From the NCBI RefSeq assembly GCF_001514065.1, contig NZ_KQ948429.1:1-64000 (forward strand): a stretch of DNA of 64,000 nt. Reading direction: 5' to 3'. Each line of letters begins with the position of its first letter. Position 1 is the first letter of the stretch. The notes beneath the pieces are model-generated. The model was not told where the DNA came from, ran no database searches, and saw nothing but the letters and a program-made list of their open reading frames with translations. The translations under genes and the position numbers were made by a program. The stretch is from Streptomyces antibioticus (GTDB lineage Bacteria; Actinomycetota; Actinomycetes; Streptomycetales; Streptomycetaceae). Below, piece by piece: positions 8,970 to 17,749 of this stretch.

Positions 8970-11125
8970 GGTGTGATCCCGTTGTAGATCTTCAGAGCCT
9001 TTTGCACGGCTTCCGGATGGTTGACGAACTTCGGGTCCCTCGTGAGCTGTGGTGCAGCGGAGAGGTCACCCCTTGCTCGGGTCACTTGCTTCAGGGCGGC
9101 GTACTCGATCCTGTCGAGCTGCACGATGCCCGGTCCGCTGTCGGGGAATATCGTGCCGTTCTCCTCGACTCCGTAGGAACGGCCGTTGATTTCGTAGCGG
9201 TTGGTCGAGGCGTTGAAGTTGGCTCTTCCCGCAGCGATTTCCTCGATGTCCCGGGCCACTTCCTGCTCGCGGCCGCGCATGATGACGCTGTTGCGTTCCT
9301 TGACCATGCCGCTGCCCGACCCCGAGACCGTGTGCCGGGAATTGGGATAGCGCAACTGCTTGCCCCTGGCGGGTCCTTCGAGCTTGTCACCGGCTTGCCA
9401 GGGCCCCTTCCCCTGGGCCGAGCCCGACGTCCCTCCGCCGGACTCGGACGGCGGACCGTCACCGATGTCGCCGCCCCCGTTCGAGACCCCCACCCCCATG
9501 AGGACGAGCCCGGCCGTGCCGAGAAGGCCGGCGTTGAGGGCGGCCTCCGTGGTGAGGATGCCGAGGGCTCCGCCGCCCGCCAGGGCGAGACTGCCGGGAG
9601 GGAACAGGGCGAGGAGGGAGAGCAGGACGAGCGCGAAGCCGAGGTAGACCAGGAAGGTGTTCAGCGCGTCGAGGAGGTGGAGCGGGCGGATGGCCCTGCC
9701 GTCGGGGCCTGCGGCGCCGAAGCCGCGCCAGAGCAGGAGTGTGCCGGTGGTTGCCGCGCCCAGGGCCGTTCCGAGGCGGAAGCGGTGGGCTGCCAGGACT
9801 TCCGCCATCGGGTGGGCCGATGTCTGGTGTCGGGTGCGGATCAGGGTGGTGAGCTGGTAGGCGATCCAGGCCAGGGCGGCCGTTGCGAAGCCCATCAGGA
9901 TCTTCGGGCCCGGACCCGTGCTGAAGAACTCCTGGAGGCCTGCCGTCGAAGTGAAGGAGCCGACACCCAGAAACAGCAGGGCCGGGAGCATCAGCACGCA
10001 CGGGATCAGCAACAGCCATCGCTGCCGGGAACGGCGAGACCTTCTCGCGGCTTTCAGCCAGGCGCGGATGTCCAGGGTCTGCCAGGAGTGTTGGTTGTCG
10101 GACGCGTCCATCCTCGCCGTGATCCCCGCGACCAGCCGCCGTAGATCCTCGGTGGCCTCGGATGGGGCCGACGCGGCGGCGTACAGGAAGGTGCGCCGTA
10201 GCCGGACGTAGCGGAGGGCGATGAGCAGGCTCCACGGGAGACGCCAGGCCGCGTAGCGCAGCAGGGCGCCCAGGCTGTCGCCGTCGGCGCGTTCGGACAT
10301 GAGGAGGACGTCGGGCGCTGCGCGCTTGCCGCGGTGGAGTTGGCGTAAGTCCACCGCCATGGCGATGGCCAGGCAGAGGAGGGGCGCTGCCCATGCCTTG
10401 CCGTCCACGGAGTTCAGCCACTGCTTGGCGCCCGCGGTGTGTTCCTGGATCGCGTAGTTGTTGAGCGTGTGGTGGGCGGCTGCCGCCAGGATCGGGGGTG
10501 CCGACAGCAGCCGTAGCCAGCCGTGTGCGCGCCAGAACAGGCCGACTCCCAGGCCCGCCGCGGCCGTCCACACCAGGTGCGTGAAGGTCTCCGTGACCGT
10601 GGGACCGCCCAGGTCCAGTTGGCTGAACGGTGCCGGGAGCCAGGACGTCAACACCTGGCCCAGGCCCGGTACATAGGGCGGAGACAGGCTGTCGGGGATG
10701 ATCCAGCCCCCGTCGCGGGTCATCGCCCGGTCCGCGTCCAGACCGAAGCGGAGTACCGCCTCCAGCAGCCCGAATCCCGGGCCCAGAGCGGCGCCCACGA
10801 CCACGAAGTCCGTCAGGCCCCACTGCCGGCGGACCTTCAGGCTCAAGCCCGCCAGCAGGAGCGGGGTGGCCTTGAACAGCTCCTCCACCCAGGGCGCGAC
10901 CGTATAGCCGGTCGTGTTCACCACCGTCACCAGCGACTGGCCCGACTGTTCCGCGTAGATCCGGGTGTATGCGAGCTGCACCAACGCCGTCGCCACACCG
11001 CATCCGTACACGCCGACCATCAGCGCCAACAGCACGGTCGACAGGCGCACCGAGCGGGTCGGCCAGGAGAGTGCGAACAGTTGCAGTACGCCCCAGACGG
11101 CGGCCACCGTCATCACCAACGTCAT
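8966..11125 (-). CDS. PrsW-type intramembrane protease fused to a toxin-like C-terminal domain
   Basis: The 719-residue protein starts with a PrsW-like membrane protease: EE at 81-82 in EELFK, a second acidic motif in GPGFGLLEAV (Glu122), and later His motifs (FTHLVW, AAAHHTLNNYA). More membrane segments lie between about residues 360 and 560. After a Gly/Ser linker (about 560-610), the last 110 residues form a compact polar domain (RGREQEVARDIEEI, then INGRSYGVEENG) resembling C-terminal toxin modules of polymorphic toxins. An RBS-like GGGGGAG precedes the ATG. The next gene overlaps by 4 nt and may encode immunity. The protease assignment is fairly firm, the toxin call is inference. Confidence 0.65.
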   Translation of the reverse strand: MTLVMTVAAVWGVLQLFALSWPTRSVRLSTVLLALMVGVYGCGVATALVQLAYTRIYAEQSGQSLVTVVNTTGYTVAPWVEELFKATPLLLAGLSLKVRRQWGLTDFVVVGAALGPGFGLLEAVLRFGLDADRAMTRDGGWIIPDSLSPPYVPGLGQVLTSWLPAPFSQLDLGGPTVTETFTHLVWTAAAGLGVGLFWRAHGWLRLLSAPPILAAAAHHTLNNYAIQEHTAGAKQWLNSVDGKAWAAPLLCLAIAMAVDLRQLHRGKRAAPDVLLMSERADGDSLGALLRYAAWRLPWSLLIALRYVRLRRTFLYAAASAPSEATEDLRRLVAGITARMDASDNQHSWQTLDIRAWLKAARRSRRSRQRWLLLIPCVLMLPALLFLGVGSFTSTAGLQEFFSTGPGPKILMGFATAALAWIAYQLTTLIRTRHQTSAHPMAEVLAAHRFRLGTALGAATTGTLLLWRGFGAAGPDGRAIRPLHLLDALNTFLVYLGFALVLLSLLALFPPGSLALAGGGALGILTTEAALNAGLLGTAGLVLMGVGVSNGGGDIGDGPPSESGGGTSGSAQGKGPWQAGDKLEGPARGKQLRYPNSRHTVSGSGSGMVKERNSVIMRGREQEVARDIEEIAAGRANFNASTNRYEINGRSYGVEENGTIFPDSGPGIVQLDRIEYAALKQVTRARGDLSAAPQLTRDPKFVNHPEAVQKALKIYNGITP

Positions 11126-11261
11126 GCCAGGCTCCCCCGGTGCACTGGATCGACATTCGATTTGTGACTGTGGACGCGATGCTAGGTAGTCAACTACTGG
11201 TGTTGCCAGGGAGTTGTGCGGGAACGGTCGTGGTCGGGGAGGCGATCACGGGCCCGAAGCG

Positions 11262-11549
11262 CTAGCGCGTCGTGCACGTCGGGTAGGTCGTGCCCTCGGC
11301 GCAGTTGTCGTAGCTGCTCTCGCTGACGTCGACCTCTTCCTCGTCGCCGCTCTTCGTACGGACCGTCAGTTCGTACTCGGTGTGGCAGCTTCGCTTCTTC
11401 TTGCCGTTCTTCTTCTTCGTCTTGCACTCGTAGTCCGTGTCCTTGCCGGTCACCGTGCCGCTGACGGGCTTCGAGTCGCTGCCGCAGGCCGTCAGCAGCG
11501 GTGTGGTGAGGACGGCGACCGTGGCAAGGGCCGCGAGTGTGCGCTTCAT
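11262..11549 (-). CDS. Small secreted lipoprotein
   Basis: The 95-residue product has a lipoprotein signal peptide (MKRTLAALATVAVLTTPLLTAC; the chain begins at Cys22). The mature part is short, has a Lys-rich loop (KTKKKNGKKKR) and four further Cys residues that may form disulfides. The ATG at 11549 follows GGGGGAAA at proper spacing; the longer open frame lacks such support. Function unknown. It is probably transcribed alone, as a strong terminator sits just upstream at 11601-11629. Confidence 0.75.
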   Translation of the reverse strand: MKRTLAALATVAVLTTPLLTACGSDSKPVSGTVTGKDTDYECKTKKKNGKKKRSCHTEYELTVRTKSGDEEEVDVSESSYDNCAEGTTYPTCTTR

Positions 11550-11600
11550 GTGGTTTCCCCCGTGGGCATCGGCATATCGGCATGACGAACGAACGAACGG

Positions 11601-11629
11601 ACGGGCTGTGGCTTGTGGCCACAGCCCGT
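11601..11629 (-). terminator. Terminator hairpin after the sedolisin gene
   Basis: A perfect 12-bp stem (11601-11612 with 11618-11629) has a 5-nt loop. It lies 43 bp past the stop of the minus-strand sedolisin gene. There is no long U run, as is common in streptomycetes. Confidence 0.7.
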
Positions 11630-11671
11630 CTCTCAGTATCCGTGCCGGCGTCAAGACCGGTCCGGTGCGGT

Positions 11672-12958
11672 TCAGCCGGTGAAGGCGCCGACTCCCGCCG
11701 GGGTGCCCCAGCCTGTCGGGCCGTCATATCCCGACCTGGCCGTGCAGTAGTAGCTCGTGGTGCAGGTGCCGTTGTTGCCCGATGTCACGTCGTTCAGGGC
11801 GGAGGTGTGCGCGTAGGGGTAGGAGGCGGGGTAGTCGCTGCTGCCCGGGGTGCCCGCCAGGGCGTAGACGCCCGCGATGATCGGCGCGGACGCGCTCGTG
11901 CCGCCGAAGGTGTACCAGCCCGCCGTGATGCCGTAGGAGTCGTAGACCGAGACGCCCGTCGCCGGGTCGGCGACCGCGGAGACGTCGGCGATCATGCGCT
12001 TCGAGCAGCTGGTGTCGGTCTGCCAGGACGGCTTCGCGTCGTACGAGGAGCAGCCGGAGCCGGTGCCCTCCGTGCTGCTGGTCTTCCAGACCGTCTCCGA
12101 CCAGCCTCGGGTCGTCGAGGAGGCCTTCGACAGGGCCGTGCCGCCCACCGAGGTCACGTATTTCGACGCCGCCGGATATTCCGCGCCGTAGCCGCTGTCG
12201 CCCGCGGAGACGGTGATGGCGACGCCCGGGTGGTTGAAGTAGGAGGAGTCGTACGTCGTGTCGCTCGACGACTCGCTGCCGCCGTAGCTGTTCGAGACGT
12301 ACTTCGCGCCGAGCTTGACCGCCTCGTTCACGGCCGTGCCCAGGTTGGCCATGGTGGCCGACTTGGCCTCGACGAGGAGGATGTTGCAGTTCGGGCAGAC
12401 GGCCGACGCCATGTCGAGGTCCAGGGAGATCTCCTCCGACCAGCCGGTGTCGCTGCTGGGGAGGGAGGTGGTGGAGCCGGTCTGGCTGACCTTCTTGAAG
12501 CAGCCGTTGGCGGTGGTGCAGGCGGGGAGGCCGTAGTACGAGCGGTAGGTGGCCAGGTCGGCCGCCGCGTTGGGGTCGTCGTACGCGTCGACGATCGCGA
12601 TCGTCTCGCCGGAGCCGTTGGAGGCGGCGGCCGACGTGAGGCCGTAGGCGGCCTGGAGGTCGCTCGGGCCGTAGCCGGAGGGGGTGGTGGCGTCGGCGGC
12701 CTTGGGGGTCACGCCGTTCGCCCGCTGGAACGCCGTGGTGCCGCCCGTGACGCGGAGGGAGTCGCAGGCCAGCTCGCCCGCCTTCTTGGGGGTCGAGCAG
12801 GGGGTCGCGGCCCAGGTGACCTTGGAAGGGACAGCCGCGTTCGCCTCGCCGGCCGCGGTGCCGAGGCCGGCCAGGATCAGCGTCGCTGCGGCGGCCGCGG
12901 TGCCGATACGGCGCCATCTCGCCCGCGGGGAAGGTCTGTCGGTGGGGGTCGTGCGCAT
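11672..12958 (-). CDS. Secreted sedolisin (S53) serine-carboxyl peptidase, copy 1
   Basis: The 428-residue protein has a signal peptide (twin-Arg region, hydrophobic stretch, Ala-x-Ala at about 39-42), a short propeptide and an S53 catalytic domain. The catalytic residues are readable: Glu176 and Asp180 (EISLD), oxyanion Asp254 (SAGDSG) and Ser355 (GGTSASAP). Several Cys pairs suggest an extracellular, disulfide-stabilised enzyme. Members cleave proteins outside the cell, often at low pH. It is a close paralogue of the gene at 13334-14683, with long identical stretches, and both share an upstream palindrome. Its propeptide is shorter than in the paralogue. Confidence 0.85.
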   Translation of the reverse strand: MRTTPTDRPSPRARWRRIGTAAAAATLILAGLGTAAGEANAAVPSKVTWAATPCSTPKKAGELACDSLRVTGGTTAFQRANGVTPKAADATTPSGYGPSDLQAAYGLTSAAASNGSGETIAIVDAYDDPNAAADLATYRSYYGLPACTTANGCFKKVSQTGSTTSLPSSDTGWSEEISLDLDMASAVCPNCNILLVEAKSATMANLGTAVNEAVKLGAKYVSNSYGGSESSSDTTYDSSYFNHPGVAITVSAGDSGYGAEYPAASKYVTSVGGTALSKASSTTRGWSETVWKTSSTEGTGSGCSSYDAKPSWQTDTSCSKRMIADVSAVADPATGVSVYDSYGITAGWYTFGGTSASAPIIAGVYALAGTPGSSDYPASYPYAHTSALNDVTSGNNGTCTTSYYCTARSGYDGPTGWGTPAGVGAFTG

Positions 12959-13055
12959 CGTGCAGCCTCCTGAAGGTGGTGGAACAGGAGCGGTGCGGGT
13001 GCGGGTCGCCGGGGCGGTGGTCCCGGCGGTGGGCGGCGGCCCGGAACGACGGTCT

Positions 13056-13078
13056 CTTGTTGAGTACGTGACAACAAG
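13056..13078. promoter_or_regulatory. Palindrome upstream of sedolisin copy 1 (candidate operator)
   Basis: The arms CTTGTTG and CAACAAG flank a 9-nt spacer. The same 23 bp occurs at 14778-14800, at nearly the same distance (about 95-98 bp) from the start of the paralogue. A further conserved CTGACTTCCGC lies about 15 bp away on the upstream side. An operator or promoter element is inferred; the binding protein is unknown. Confidence 0.55.
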
Positions 13079-13210
13079 CAGGGTGGTGGAATCCTGACTT
13101 CCGCCATACCGAACCGGGGTCGGGGCTTACTTCCTGATGGCCGCTCAATGGGCGGCGTACGGCGGTTGCTTGACCTGATTCACAGGTCGGTTGCCGATTC
13201 ACAGGTGGAC

Positions 13211-13249
13211 GGCGAACGGGCCGCGACCGGAGGGACGCGGCCCGTTGCC
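13211..13249 (-). terminator. Terminator hairpin after sedolisin copy 2
   Basis: An 11-bp perfect stem (13215-13225 with 13236-13246) extends by a further GGC/GCC at the base and has a 10-nt loop. It lies 85 bp past the stop of the minus-strand gene ending at 13334. Confidence 0.65.
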
Positions 13250-13333
13250 GTGTTTGCCGCCGAAGGGGACCCCACGTCCCCCCTCTGAGGGCGGCTCCCC
13301 GTGACCCGACGGGGAGTCTCTTCCTGGCGAGGG

Positions 13334-14683
13334 TCAGCCGGTGAAGGCGTCCAGGCCGGCCGGCGTGCCCCAGCCGGTCGGGCCGTCGTAGCCCGACTTG
13401 GCCGTGCAGTAGTAGCTGGTGGTGCAGGAGCCGTTGCTGCCGCTCGTCACGTCGTTCAGGGCGGAGGTGTCCGCGTAGGGGTAGGAGGCCGGGTAGTCGC
13501 TGCTGCCCGGCGTGCCCGCGAGGGCGTACACCGACGCGATGATCGGGGCCGAGGCGCTGGTGCCGCCGTAGGTGTTCCAGCCGGTGCCGTCGGAGCCGTA
13601 GGAGTCGTAGACGGACACGCCCGTCGCCGGGTCGGCGACCGCGGAGACGTCGGCGATCATGCGCTTCGAGCAGCTGGTGTCGGTCTGCCAGGACGGCTTG
13701 GCGTCGTACGAGGAGCAGCCGGAGCCGGTGCCCTCGGTGCTGCTGGTGTTCCAGACGGACTCCGTCCAGCCGCGGCTGGTGGAGGAGGCGGAGAGCTTCG
13801 TGCCGCCGACCGCGGTCACGTACTTCGACGCGGCCGGGTACTCGGCGCCGTAGCCCTCGTCGCCCGCGGAGACGGTGATGGCGACGCCGGGGTGGTTGAA
13901 GTAGGAGGAGTCGTACGTCGAGTCGCTCGACGACTCGCTGCCGCCGTAGGAGTTGGAGACGAACTTCGCGCCGAGCTTGACCGCCTCGTTCACTGCCGTG
14001 CCCAGGTTGGCCATGCTCGACGACTTCGCCTCGACGAGGAGGATGTGGGCGTTGGGGGCGATGGCCGAGACCATGTCGAGGTCGAGGGAGATCTCGCCGG
14101 CCCAGCCGCTGTCGGCGGAGGGGAAGGAGGTCGTGGAGCCGGTCTGGCTGACCTTCTTGAAGCAGCCGTTGGCGGTGGTGCAGGCGGGGAGGCCGTAGTA
14201 CGAGCGGTAGGTGGCCAGGTCGGCCGCCGCGTTGGGGTCGTCGTACGCGTCGACGATCGCGATCGTCTGGCCCGAGCCGTTGGAGGCGGCGGCGTCGGTC
14301 AGGCCGTAGGCGTCCTGGAGGTCGCTGGGGCCGTAGCCGGTGGGGGTGGCGGACGTGGCGTTCGGCTTGAGGGTCTTCGGGGTCGTGCCCTTCAGCGCGG
14401 CCTGCTTCTCCATGAACGCGGTGGTGCCCGCGGTGACGCGGAGCGCGTTGCAGGCGGCATAACCCTTCTTGGGGGTCGCGGCGCAGGAACTCTCGTACTG
14501 CACGTGGGCCTTGGCGACCTGTGCCGCGATGGTCCTCGCGGTCACCTTGTGCGGCGTGGGGGTGGCGGCGTGCGCCTGGGCGGCGGTGCCGAGGCCGGCG
14601 AGGAGGAGGGCGGTGGTGGCCGCGGCGGCGGAGCCCGCCTTGCGCCATCTGCCGGATATGTGGGGGGAGTTGGTCGTACGCAA
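13334..14683 (-). CDS. Secreted sedolisin (S53) serine-carboxyl peptidase, copy 2
   Basis: This 449-residue paralogue of the gene at 11672-12958 has the same catalytic layout: Glu and Asp in EISLD, the oxyanion Asp in SAGDEG, and Ser in GGTSASAP. It has a signal peptide with Ala-x-Ala cleavage and a longer propeptide containing an extra Lys/Ala-rich stretch. The mature domains are nearly identical, while the signal and pro regions differ, as expected for a tandem duplication with faster drift in the pro region. Both copies look intact. An extracellular role in protein degradation is inferred. Confidence 0.85.
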   Translation of the reverse strand: MRTTNSPHISGRWRKAGSAAAATTALLLAGLGTAAQAHAATPTPHKVTARTIAAQVAKAHVQYESSCAATPKKGYAACNALRVTAGTTAFMEKQAALKGTTPKTLKPNATSATPTGYGPSDLQDAYGLTDAAASNGSGQTIAIVDAYDDPNAAADLATYRSYYGLPACTTANGCFKKVSQTGSTTSFPSADSGWAGEISLDLDMVSAIAPNAHILLVEAKSSSMANLGTAVNEAVKLGAKFVSNSYGGSESSSDSTYDSSYFNHPGVAITVSAGDEGYGAEYPAASKYVTAVGGTKLSASSTSRGWTESVWNTSSTEGTGSGCSSYDAKPSWQTDTSCSKRMIADVSAVADPATGVSVYDSYGSDGTGWNTYGGTSASAPIIASVYALAGTPGSSDYPASYPYADTSALNDVTSGSNGSCTTSYYCTAKSGYDGPTGWGTPAGLDAFTG

Positions 14684-15012
14684 CGTACAGCCTCCTGTGA
14701 GTGGGGTTGCAGAGGCCTGCGGTGGGGGACCACCGGTGAGGTTCCCGGTGGGGGCGGCGACCCGCGTAGACCATCCCCTTGTTGAGTACGTGACAACAAG
14801 ACGCGTTGCGGAACTCTGACTTCCGCATGACTCAGGGGTCTGGGGGCTTACTGATCAATGGCTGGCCGATGGCCGCGGGTTGGCCGTGGCTTGACCGTGC
14901 GCACAGCGGGCTCACAGGGGGGCGGGGCTGCGTAAGGACCGTAAGGGTCCGTTCCCCCGGACGGCGTAATCGTTTGACCCCTCTCTCACCTTTGGCGGCC
15001 ACACTGACTTCG
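14684..15012. other. Divergent intergenic region, sedolisin copy 2 / S1 protease
   Basis: This 329-bp region lies between the sedolisin start on the minus strand and the S1 protease start on the plus strand. It contains the palindrome at 14778-14800 and a segment (14800-14930) homologous to that upstream of sedolisin copy 1. Nothing else is identified. Confidence 0.5.
14778..14800. promoter_or_regulatory. Palindrome upstream of sedolisin copy 2 (candidate operator)
   Basis: This is the second identical copy of the CTTGTTG-N9-CAACAAG palindrome. Conserved CTGACTTCCGC and GGGCTTACT segments follow on the upstream side, as in copy 1. Shared control of both protease genes is inferred. Confidence 0.55.
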
Positions 15013-15720
15013 ATGAAGCACACGCCCCTCTGTGTCGCCCTCGTGCTGCTCGCCGTCACCTCCGCCTCCGAGGCGGCCGCCGACGACGGGCCCGGGCCGT
15101 TCGGTGTCACCGCCGTCGCGCAGGCGAGCGCGGAGACGGCGAGAGTCGGGGCGCTGTTCGACGACGGAGACCACTTCTGCACGGCGTCCGTCGTGCACAG
15201 CCCGGGCCGGGACCTCATCGTGACCGCCGCCCACTGTCTCGACGGCACCGAGGACGCTCTCGACTTCGTGCCGGGGTACCGCAACGGACGGGCGCCGTAC
15301 GGGAAGTGGCGGGTGACCCGGCGCTTCCTGCCCGACGGGTGGGACGAGGACAGCGACGTGGCCTTCGCGGAGGTGGCCGAGCGGCACGGCGAGGGCGTCG
15401 AGGACGTCGTCGGCGGGAACCGCTTCACCACCGGCACGACCACCGGCGCCACCGCCGTGACCGTCACCGGGTACCCCAACTCCCGTGACGTCCCGCTGCG
15501 GTGCACCAACAAGCCGGTCGCGCACAGCCGTACGCAGCAGCGCATCGACTGTCCCGACCTCAGCGGCGGGACCAGCGGGAGCCCCTGGGTGAACGGGGAC
15601 GGGCAGGTCGTCGGCGTGCTCGGCGGGCACGAGCAGGGCGGGGAGACCGACGACATCTCGTACAGCGTGGTCCTGGGGCCGGAGGCCGCCGCGCTGTACC
15701 GGCGCGCGGCCTGCCTCTGA
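15013..15720 (+). CDS. Secreted trypsin/V8-like serine protease (S1)
   Basis: The 235-residue protein has a 22-residue signal peptide and a chymotrypsin-fold catalytic domain: His74 (TAAHC), Asp115 (DEDSDVAF) and Ser188 (GGTSGSP). The TSGSP form is closer to glutamyl/V8-type enzymes than to classical GDSGGP trypsins. Paired Cys residues suggest disulfides. It would act outside the cell, like the two neighbouring sedolisins. The ATG at 15013 is the only start that places the signal peptide at the N-terminus. Confidence 0.8.
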   Translation: MKHTPLCVALVLLAVTSASEAAADDGPGPFGVTAVAQASAETARVGALFDDGDHFCTASVVHSPGRDLIVTAAHCLDGTEDALDFVPGYRNGRAPYGKWRVTRRFLPDGWDEDSDVAFAEVAERHGEGVEDVVGGNRFTTGTTTGATAVTVTGYPNSRDVPLRCTNKPVAHSRTQQRIDCPDLSGGTSGSPWVNGDGQVVGVLGGHEQGGETDDISYSVVLGPEAAALYRRAACL

Positions 15721-15795
15721 TCCGTCGGTTGCCACGGCTTTCACCGGGGAAGCTCCTAAACTGGCGCGGGCAGACTCCCGGGTGGTGAGGGGCGG

Positions 15796-16803
15796 TTGAC
15801 GGTGCGTAAGGCGTGGATCGTGGCGGGTGCCGCTCTCGGGGCGGGGCTGAGCTTCGTGATGCTGCTCGTCGTGGGGGTCTACGTCGTCGCCGGCAACCTC
15901 GCCAACGGGGTCGGCGGAGCCACCAAGGCGCTCGCCAAGGGCGCTGTGCCGGCCGCCTATTCGGGGCTGGTCCAGAAGTGGGGCAACCTGTGCCCGGCCA
16001 TCAACCCCGCGCTGCTCGCCGCCCAGCTGTACCAGGAGAGCGGATTCAACCCGAGGGCGCAGAGCGCGGCGGCCGCGCAGGGCATAGCGCAATTCATCCC
16101 CGGCACCTGGGCCACGCACGGGATCGACGGCGACGGCGACGGCGACCGCGACGTATGGGATCCGAATGACGCGATTCCGTCGGCCGCGTCGTACGACTGC
16201 AAGCTCGCCTCCTACGTGAAGGACGTCCCCGGCGACGCCACGAGGAACATGCTCGCCTCCTACAACGCCGGCGCCTACGCGGTCATCAAGTACGGGGGCG
16301 TACCGCCGTACCGCGAGACCCAGAACTACGTGAAGACGATCACGACGCTGGAGGAGAGCTTCGCCGCTCCCGTCACCCGCGTCGACCCCTCCAAGCAGGC
16401 CGCCGCCGCGATCACCTACGCGCAGCACAAACTCGGCACGCCCTACCTCTGGGGCGGTGACGGTACTGCTCAGGACGGTGGACGGTTCGACTGCTCGGGG
16501 CTGACGAAGGCCGCGTACGAGAGCGTCGGGGTCACGCTGCCGCGCGTCGCCAACGACCAGTGGAACGCGGGGCCGCATCCGGCCAGGGACGAGCTGCTGC
16601 CGGGCGATCTCGTCTTCTTCTCGGACGACCTCACCAATTCCCGCGCCATCCGCCATGTGGGGATTTATGTCGGCGGCGGATACATGATCGACGCCCCGAG
16701 AACGGGTGCTGTGATCCGGTTCGACCCGATCGACACCCCCGATTACTTCGGCGCCACCCGGGTCACCGAAGATGGCGCGAAAGCACTCCCCACGACGGTT
16801 TGA
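15796..16803 (+). CDS. Lytic transglycosylase fused to NlpC/P60 hydrolase
   Basis: The 335-residue wall hydrolase has an N-terminal membrane anchor (about 8-33) and two domains. The first is SLT-type: catalytic Glu81 in YQESGFNPRAQS, then GIAQFIPGTW. The second is NlpC/P60: Cys233 in FDCSGLTKAAY and His287 in RHVGIYVGGGYM. The first cuts glycan strands and the second cuts stem peptides, so one protein can open peptidoglycan in two ways. Start is TTG 15796 or GTG 15802; the GAGGGG at about 15787-15792 fits the GTG at better spacing. An Asp-rich stretch (DGDGDGDRD, about 111-119) may bind calcium. Confidence 0.85.
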   Translation: MTVRKAWIVAGAALGAGLSFVMLLVVGVYVVAGNLANGVGGATKALAKGAVPAAYSGLVQKWGNLCPAINPALLAAQLYQESGFNPRAQSAAAAQGIAQFIPGTWATHGIDGDGDGDRDVWDPNDAIPSAASYDCKLASYVKDVPGDATRNMLASYNAGAYAVIKYGGVPPYRETQNYVKTITTLEESFAAPVTRVDPSKQAAAAITYAQHKLGTPYLWGGDGTAQDGGRFDCSGLTKAAYESVGVTLPRVANDQWNAGPHPARDELLPGDLVFFSDDLTNSRAIRHVGIYVGGGYMIDAPRTGAVIRFDPIDTPDYFGATRVTEDGAKALPTTV

Positions 16804-17032
16804 ACGGGCTGTGAACCTACCCCCTGAGCTGCAGAGATGTGTCTCTCTTCGATAACGTCTGAGTGATCATTCAGTGGAGTGTGGAACGTATTAACGGGGA
16901 CCGTGCGTTCCTGTTGGCGTAGGCCGATTCCGTAGAGCCGATTCTCAAAGGGCGATCTACACACCACGGGGGTGGAACAGCGGCGCGCGAAACCTTGCGT
17001 GCCGGGAGAGACGACGAAGGGGCCACAGCACC

Positions 17033-17740
17033 ATGGCTGGACTCGCCGCATCCGGGTCGAACCCCGACGTCGAGCTGCTCTACGACATCAACGGCCTGGC
17101 CAAGGACGCACCGCACTGGTTCGACCGGGTCATGGAGTTCGTCGGCGAGTACGGCATCCTGCTCGCCACCGTGCTGCTCGTGCTGTGGTGCTGGCTGTCC
17201 GTGCGCAGGCGCGGCGGCGAGGAGGCCGCGCCCTCGGTCGCGGCCCTCGTGTGGGCGCCGCTCGCCGCCGGTGTCGCCGTACTGATCAACGTGCCGATAC
17301 GAGGTTTCGTGGAGCGGCCCCGCCCGTTCGTCGACCACGACGGCATCGAGGTCCTGGTCAGCGGCAAGACCGACTATTCGTTCGTGAGCGATCACGCCAC
17401 GATCACCATGGCACTCGCCGTCGGACTGTTCCTCGCCAACCGGAAGTTCGGCGTCTTCGGCATCCTGCTCGCCCTGTTCGAAGGCTTCTGCCGGGTCTAC
17501 ATGGGCGTCCATTACCCGACCGACGTCCTCGGCGGCCTCGCCCTCGGCACCGCCGTCGCCCTCCTCCTCTCCCCGCTGGCCATGGCCCTGCTCACGCCCC
17601 TCACGAAGGCGATCGAGCGGTCGCCGCGGGCGGGATGGCTGATCCGGTCGCGGAAGGCTGCGGCGTACGGCGGGCAGGGTGCCGTAGTCCCCGGCGCGCG
17701 GAGGGAGTCCGGCGCCGAGGAGCGGGACCTCGCGGCCTGA
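17033..17740 (+). CDS. PAP2-family membrane phosphatase
   Basis: The 235-residue protein has about five membrane helices and PAP2 motifs: RGFVERPRP (Arg90 to Arg95), FVSDH (Ser119, His121) and RVYMGVHYPTD (Arg154, His160). The second motif reads VSDH instead of PSGH, a tolerated variant. The family removes phosphate from lipids such as phosphatidic acid or undecaprenyl diphosphate at the outer membrane face. The last 40 residues are basic, then acidic, and cytoplasmic. It is convergent with the flavoenzyme gene, with 9 bp between stops. About 230 bp upstream probably hold its promoter. Confidence 0.8.
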   Translation: MAGLAASGSNPDVELLYDINGLAKDAPHWFDRVMEFVGEYGILLATVLLVLWCWLSVRRRGGEEAAPSVAALVWAPLAAGVAVLINVPIRGFVERPRPFVDHDGIEVLVSGKTDYSFVSDHATITMALAVGLFLANRKFGVFGILLALFEGFCRVYMGVHYPTDVLGGLALGTAVALLLSPLAMALLTPLTKAIERSPRAGWLIRSRKAAAYGGQGAVVPGARRESGAEERDLAA

Positions 17741-17749
17741 CCCCGTCGC

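Larger units (their letters stand above)
12959..13333. other. Intergenic region between the two sedolisin genes
   Basis: This 375-bp stretch holds the promoter region of sedolisin copy 1, including the palindrome at 13056-13078, and the terminator of copy 2 at 13211-13249. Its sequence from 13056 to about 13200 is recognisably similar to the region upstream of copy 2. I see no gene. Confidence 0.6.

Noticed and set aside
641-11125. Integrated plasmid or phage
   Set aside because: No integrase, relaxase, replication protein, tRNA or attachment repeat was found at the edges.
11724-14828. A 1034-codon frame running across both sedolisin genes on the same strand
   Set aside because: It is out of frame with the two proteases, Arg/Pro/Gly-rich, and shows no domain. 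High G+C makes such frames common.
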